Of a stretch of 8,159 nucleotides of DNA, positions 6,027-8,159 are shown piece by piece. Position numbers and translations under genes: made by a program. Where the stretch lies: positions 1-8,159 of the forward strand of contig DAOURR010000075.1 in NCBI GenBank assembly GCA_030627625.1, in the 5' to 3' direction. The notes under the pieces are model-generated. The model was not told the DNA's origin. It saw nothing but the letters and a program-made list of their open reading frames with translations, and ran no database searches. Source of the DNA: UBA3103 sp002365855 (GTDB lineage: Bacteria; Bacillota; Desulfotomaculia; Desulfotomaculales; Pelotomaculaceae). Numbering within the stretch: the first letter of the stretch is position 1; each line of letters starts with the position of its first letter.

Positions 6027-6068
6027 AAAATGAAAAAGCTACTATTAAGATTATCTCATAACAGTAGC
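6025..6068 (-). terminator. Rho-independent terminator of glmS
   Basis: On the minus strand GCTACTGTTA (6059-6068) pairs with TAATAGTAGC (6038-6047) over ten positions with one G-U pair, around an 11-nt loop. It is followed by a U-rich tract (TTTTTCATTTTTT, 6025-6037). It lies about 80 nt past the glmS stop and insulates the downstream AT-rich genes. Confidence 0.8.
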
Positions 6069-6127
6069 CAGTTAACAACTTTTTTTCTAAGTAGTAAATA
6101 ACACTTTAACTCAACACACCTCACACC

Positions 6128-6149
6128 TGTCCCCTTGTCTCCCTGTCCC
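6128..6149. repeat. Short TGTCCC-type repeats after glmS
   Basis: The plus strand shows TGTCCC (6128), TGTCTCCC (6136) and TGTCCC (6144) in close succession, reading GGGACA on the minus strand. They abut the glmS stop codon. Similar GGGACA-rich intergenic patches occur, to my memory, in some clostridial genomes. Confidence 0.4.
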
Positions 6150-7978
6150 TACTCCACCGTGACGCTTTTGGCTAAATTGCGGGGTTTATCCACGTCGCAG
6201 CCCCTGGCCACCGCCGCGTGGTAGGCCAGCAGTTGCAGCGGGATGACGGCCAGCACCGGGGTCAGGAGCGGGTGCGTCTTGGGAATGTAGACCACTTTGC
6301 CGGTCACTTTTTCCACTCCTTTGAGGCCGTCCGTGGCCAGCGCCACCACGGAGGCGCCGCGGGCATTAACCTCCTGGATGTTGCTGACCATCTTGTCAAA
6401 GGTGCCCTCCTGGGTGACCAGGGCCACCACGGGCACGTTATCTTCAATCAGGGCCAGGGTGCCGTGTTTCAGTTCACCGGCCGCGTAGGCCTCCGCGTGC
6501 AGATAGGAAATTTCTTTTAGCTTCAGCGACCCTTCCATGGCCACGGCGTAATCGAGCCCCCGGCCGATAAAGAAAATGTCCCTGCAGGAAGCAAGTTCAC
6601 CGGCAAACACCTTTACTTCAGCCGAGTTGCTGAGGATTGACTGGGCCTTGCCGGCGATTTTCTGCAGGCCCAGGATAATCTCCTTGATTTCGTCCGGGTC
6701 CACGGTACCGCGGCCTTTAGCCAGGTAAAGCGCCAACAGGTACATAGACACCAGCTGGGTGGTGTAGGCCTTGGTTGAAGCCACGGCTATTTCGGGTCCG
6801 GCCCAGGTGTAAATTATACCGTCGGCCTCCCTGGCCACGGAACTCCCCACCACGTTGGTCACGGCCACCACCCGCGCCCCCTGCCGCCTGGCCTCCCGCA
6901 GGGCGGCCAGGGTATCGGCCGTCTCGCCGGACTGGCTGATCACCACTACCAGGGTGCCCGGCTCAATGATGGGCTGGCGGTAACGAAATTCGGAGGCGAT
7001 GTCAACCTCCACCGGCAGCCGCACCAGTTTTTCTATGATGTACTTGCCCACCAGGCCGGCGTGATAGGCGGTGCCGCAGGCAGTTATGTGAATCTTCTTC
7101 AAGCCCTCGATTTCTTCCGGAGATATGCTGACCTCGTCGAGCACCACTTCGGAACCGTCCGGCGTGATTCGCCCGCTCAGGGTGTCCCGCAGCGCCCGGG
7201 GCTGCTCGTAAATTTCTTTGAGCATGAAGTGTTCGTACCCGCCCCTTTCGGCCTGCTCCGCTTTCCACTTCACTTCGGTGACACCCTTAATGATCTCGTT
7301 GCCCTGCCGGTCCAGCACCCTGACCCGGCCGGCCTCGAGCACCGCCATCTCCCCGTCGTTGAGGACGTAGGTCCGCCGGGTATGCTTCAATATGGCGGGA
7401 ATATCCGAGGCCAGAAAGTTTTCCCCCCGGCCCAGTCCCACTATCAGCGGGCTGTCCTGGCGGAAGGCAACCACTTTGTCCGGCTCATGGGAAGTGACCA
7501 CGGCTATGGCGAAAGAACCTTCCAGTTTGGCCACCGCTTCCAGCACCGCCGTTTCCAAATTACCGTCGTAAAAATGTTCCACCAGGTGGGGCAGGACTTC
7601 GGTGTCGGTCTCGGAACGGAAAACATGCCCCTGCAGCTGCAGCCATTCTTTAAGGCTGAAATAATTTTCAATAATCCCGTTGTGCACGACGGCAAACCGG
7701 CCGGTACAGTCGCTGTGCGGGTGCGCGTTGAGATCACTCGGCCGGCCGTGCGTCGCCCAGCGCGTATGCCCGATCCCCGCCGCGGCCCGGTAATTATGCC
7801 CGTTCAGGCTTTCCCTGAGCACGGTAAGCTTGCCCATTTTTTTTAAAAATTTTATGCTGCTGCCTTCCGCAAAAGCCACGCCTGCGGAATCATAACCCCG
7901 GTACTCCAGCTTTTCCAGTCCTTCTATTAAAACGGAAACGGCCTCTTGGGGACCGATATATCCTACAATACCGCACAT
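6149..7978 (-). CDS. glmS: Glutamine-fructose-6-phosphate aminotransferase (isomerizing)
   Basis: The enzyme converts fructose-6-phosphate and glutamine to glucosamine-6-phosphate and glutamate, the first step toward UDP-GlcNAc for peptidoglycan, in the cytoplasm. It has the usual full length (609 residues). The N-terminal class II amidotransferase domain starts MCGIVGYIG with the catalytic Cys2. It also shows HTRWATHG (71-78), HNGIIENY (99-106) and SETDTEV (122-128). Two SIS domains follow: ACGTAYHAG (300-308) and SQSGETADT (349-357) belong to the first; IGRGLDYAVAMEGSLKLKE (471-489) and ELKHGTLALIE (502-512) to the second. The conserved tail CDVDKPRNLAKSVTVE ends the protein. GGGAGG at 7987-7992, 8 nt upstream, supports the ATG. 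All key residues are present, so it should be active. GC content is clearly higher than in the genes downstream. I found no glmS-ribozyme core in the visible leader. Confidence 0.98.
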   Translation of the reverse strand: MCGIVGYIGPQEAVSVLIEGLEKLEYRGYDSAGVAFAEGSSIKFLKKMGKLTVLRESLNGHNYRAAAGIGHTRWATHGRPSDLNAHPHSDCTGRFAVVHNGIIENYFSLKEWLQLQGHVFRSETDTEVLPHLVEHFYDGNLETAVLEAVAKLEGSFAIAVVTSHEPDKVVAFRQDSPLIVGLGRGENFLASDIPAILKHTRRTYVLNDGEMAVLEAGRVRVLDRQGNEIIKGVTEVKWKAEQAERGGYEHFMLKEIYEQPRALRDTLSGRITPDGSEVVLDEVSISPEEIEGLKKIHITACGTAYHAGLVGKYIIEKLVRLPVEVDIASEFRYRQPIIEPGTLVVVISQSGETADTLAALREARRQGARVVAVTNVVGSSVAREADGIIYTWAGPEIAVASTKAYTTQLVSMYLLALYLAKGRGTVDPDEIKEIILGLQKIAGKAQSILSNSAEVKVFAGELASCRDIFFIGRGLDYAVAMEGSLKLKEISYLHAEAYAAGELKHGTLALIEDNVPVVALVTQEGTFDKMVSNIQEVNARGASVVALATDGLKGVEKVTGKVVYIPKTHPLLTPVLAVIPLQLLAYHAAVARGCDVDKPRNLAKSVTVE

Positions 7979-8159
7979 ACTAACTACCTCCCGGTTTCAT
8001 CTCGAACAAATTCGCCCTTCAGCAGGCGACCTACTAGACCTTGATATTGAAGCTCGCTCGCTCAGAGTGCTTCGCGTCGAGTGAACTAAAGGCTCGTTTC
8101 GGGCGATATTGGACCGCCTTCAACTCACATCCTGTTACGGTTCAGGCTTTCGCGGCATC
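7979..8159 (-). promoter_or_regulatory. glmS leader with RBS and hairpin potential
   Basis: These 181 bases upstream of glmS contain GGGAGG (7987-7992), the ribosome binding site, and no open frame of useful length. Short inverted repeats are visible: GAAGC/GCTTC (8049-8053 with 8069-8073) and GGCG/CGCC around 8102-8118. CGCT/GAGCGAGC repeats lie near 8054-8062. I searched by eye for the conserved blocks of the glmS ribozyme and did not find them. The function of the leader is unknown; it could be an untranslated leader or the far end of a longer intergenic region. The upstream gene (commonly glmM in Firmicutes) is not in the window. Confidence 0.45.

Noticed and set aside
7061..7846. 261-codon plus-strand open frame
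   Set aside because: Antisense to the amidotransferase half of glmS; glmS is certain and the antisense product shows no family features.
1..8159. CRISPR arrays, tRNA or rRNA genes
   Set aside because: No regularly spaced repeats of array type and no cloverleaf or rRNA-like sequence were seen.

Overview
The window looks like a chromosomal accessory region of a Gram-positive, probably clostridial, bacterium (a Peptococcaceae or Desulfotomaculum-like lineage is my guess). The basis is strong AGGAGG-type ribosome binding sites, the Firmicutes-like glmS, and an isolated gene remnant resembling the DUF6431 family. The lineage is inferred from general resemblance, not from a search. All convincing genes lie on the minus strand.

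Right part (6149-8159): glmS, encoding the essential glucosamine-6-phosphate synthase, complete at 609 codons, with a hairpin-rich leader upstream and a good rho-independent terminator downstream. It is GC-rich by eye and is the only clear housekeeping gene here.

Middle (3769-6026): an AT-rich, island-like stretch. It carries a translationally coupled pair (ATGA overlap): a ComF-like phosphoribosyltransferase followed by a YspA/DUF2493-like SLOG Rossmannoid protein. On the glmS side lies a 64-codon orphan fragment whose start region looks frameshifted. On the other side is an 806-base gap that holds no intact gene. That gap contains a decayed plus-strand DUF6431-like fragment and many inverted repeats, including a perfect 15-bp one and two plus-strand terminator-like hairpins.

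Left part (1-3768): a two-gene minus-strand unit. The first gene is a 300-residue HNH endonuclease whose N-terminal half resembles the sulfur-binding (SBD) domain of phosphorothioate-dependent restriction enzymes. It is followed after 62 bases by a very large protein (934 residues visible, C-terminus beyond the window) combining an HKD/PLD-type nuclease domain, an SF2 helicase core and the start of a DUF3427 domain. This long reading frame is easy to miss because it has no stop in the window.

Taken together, the non-glmS part reads as a defence or genome-conflict neighbourhood: a nuclease/helicase pair that could restrict or process modified or foreign DNA, next to a nucleotide-metabolising or nucleotide-sensing PRTase-SLOG pair. 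The functional links are inference; the domain assignments come from motifs read directly in the translations.
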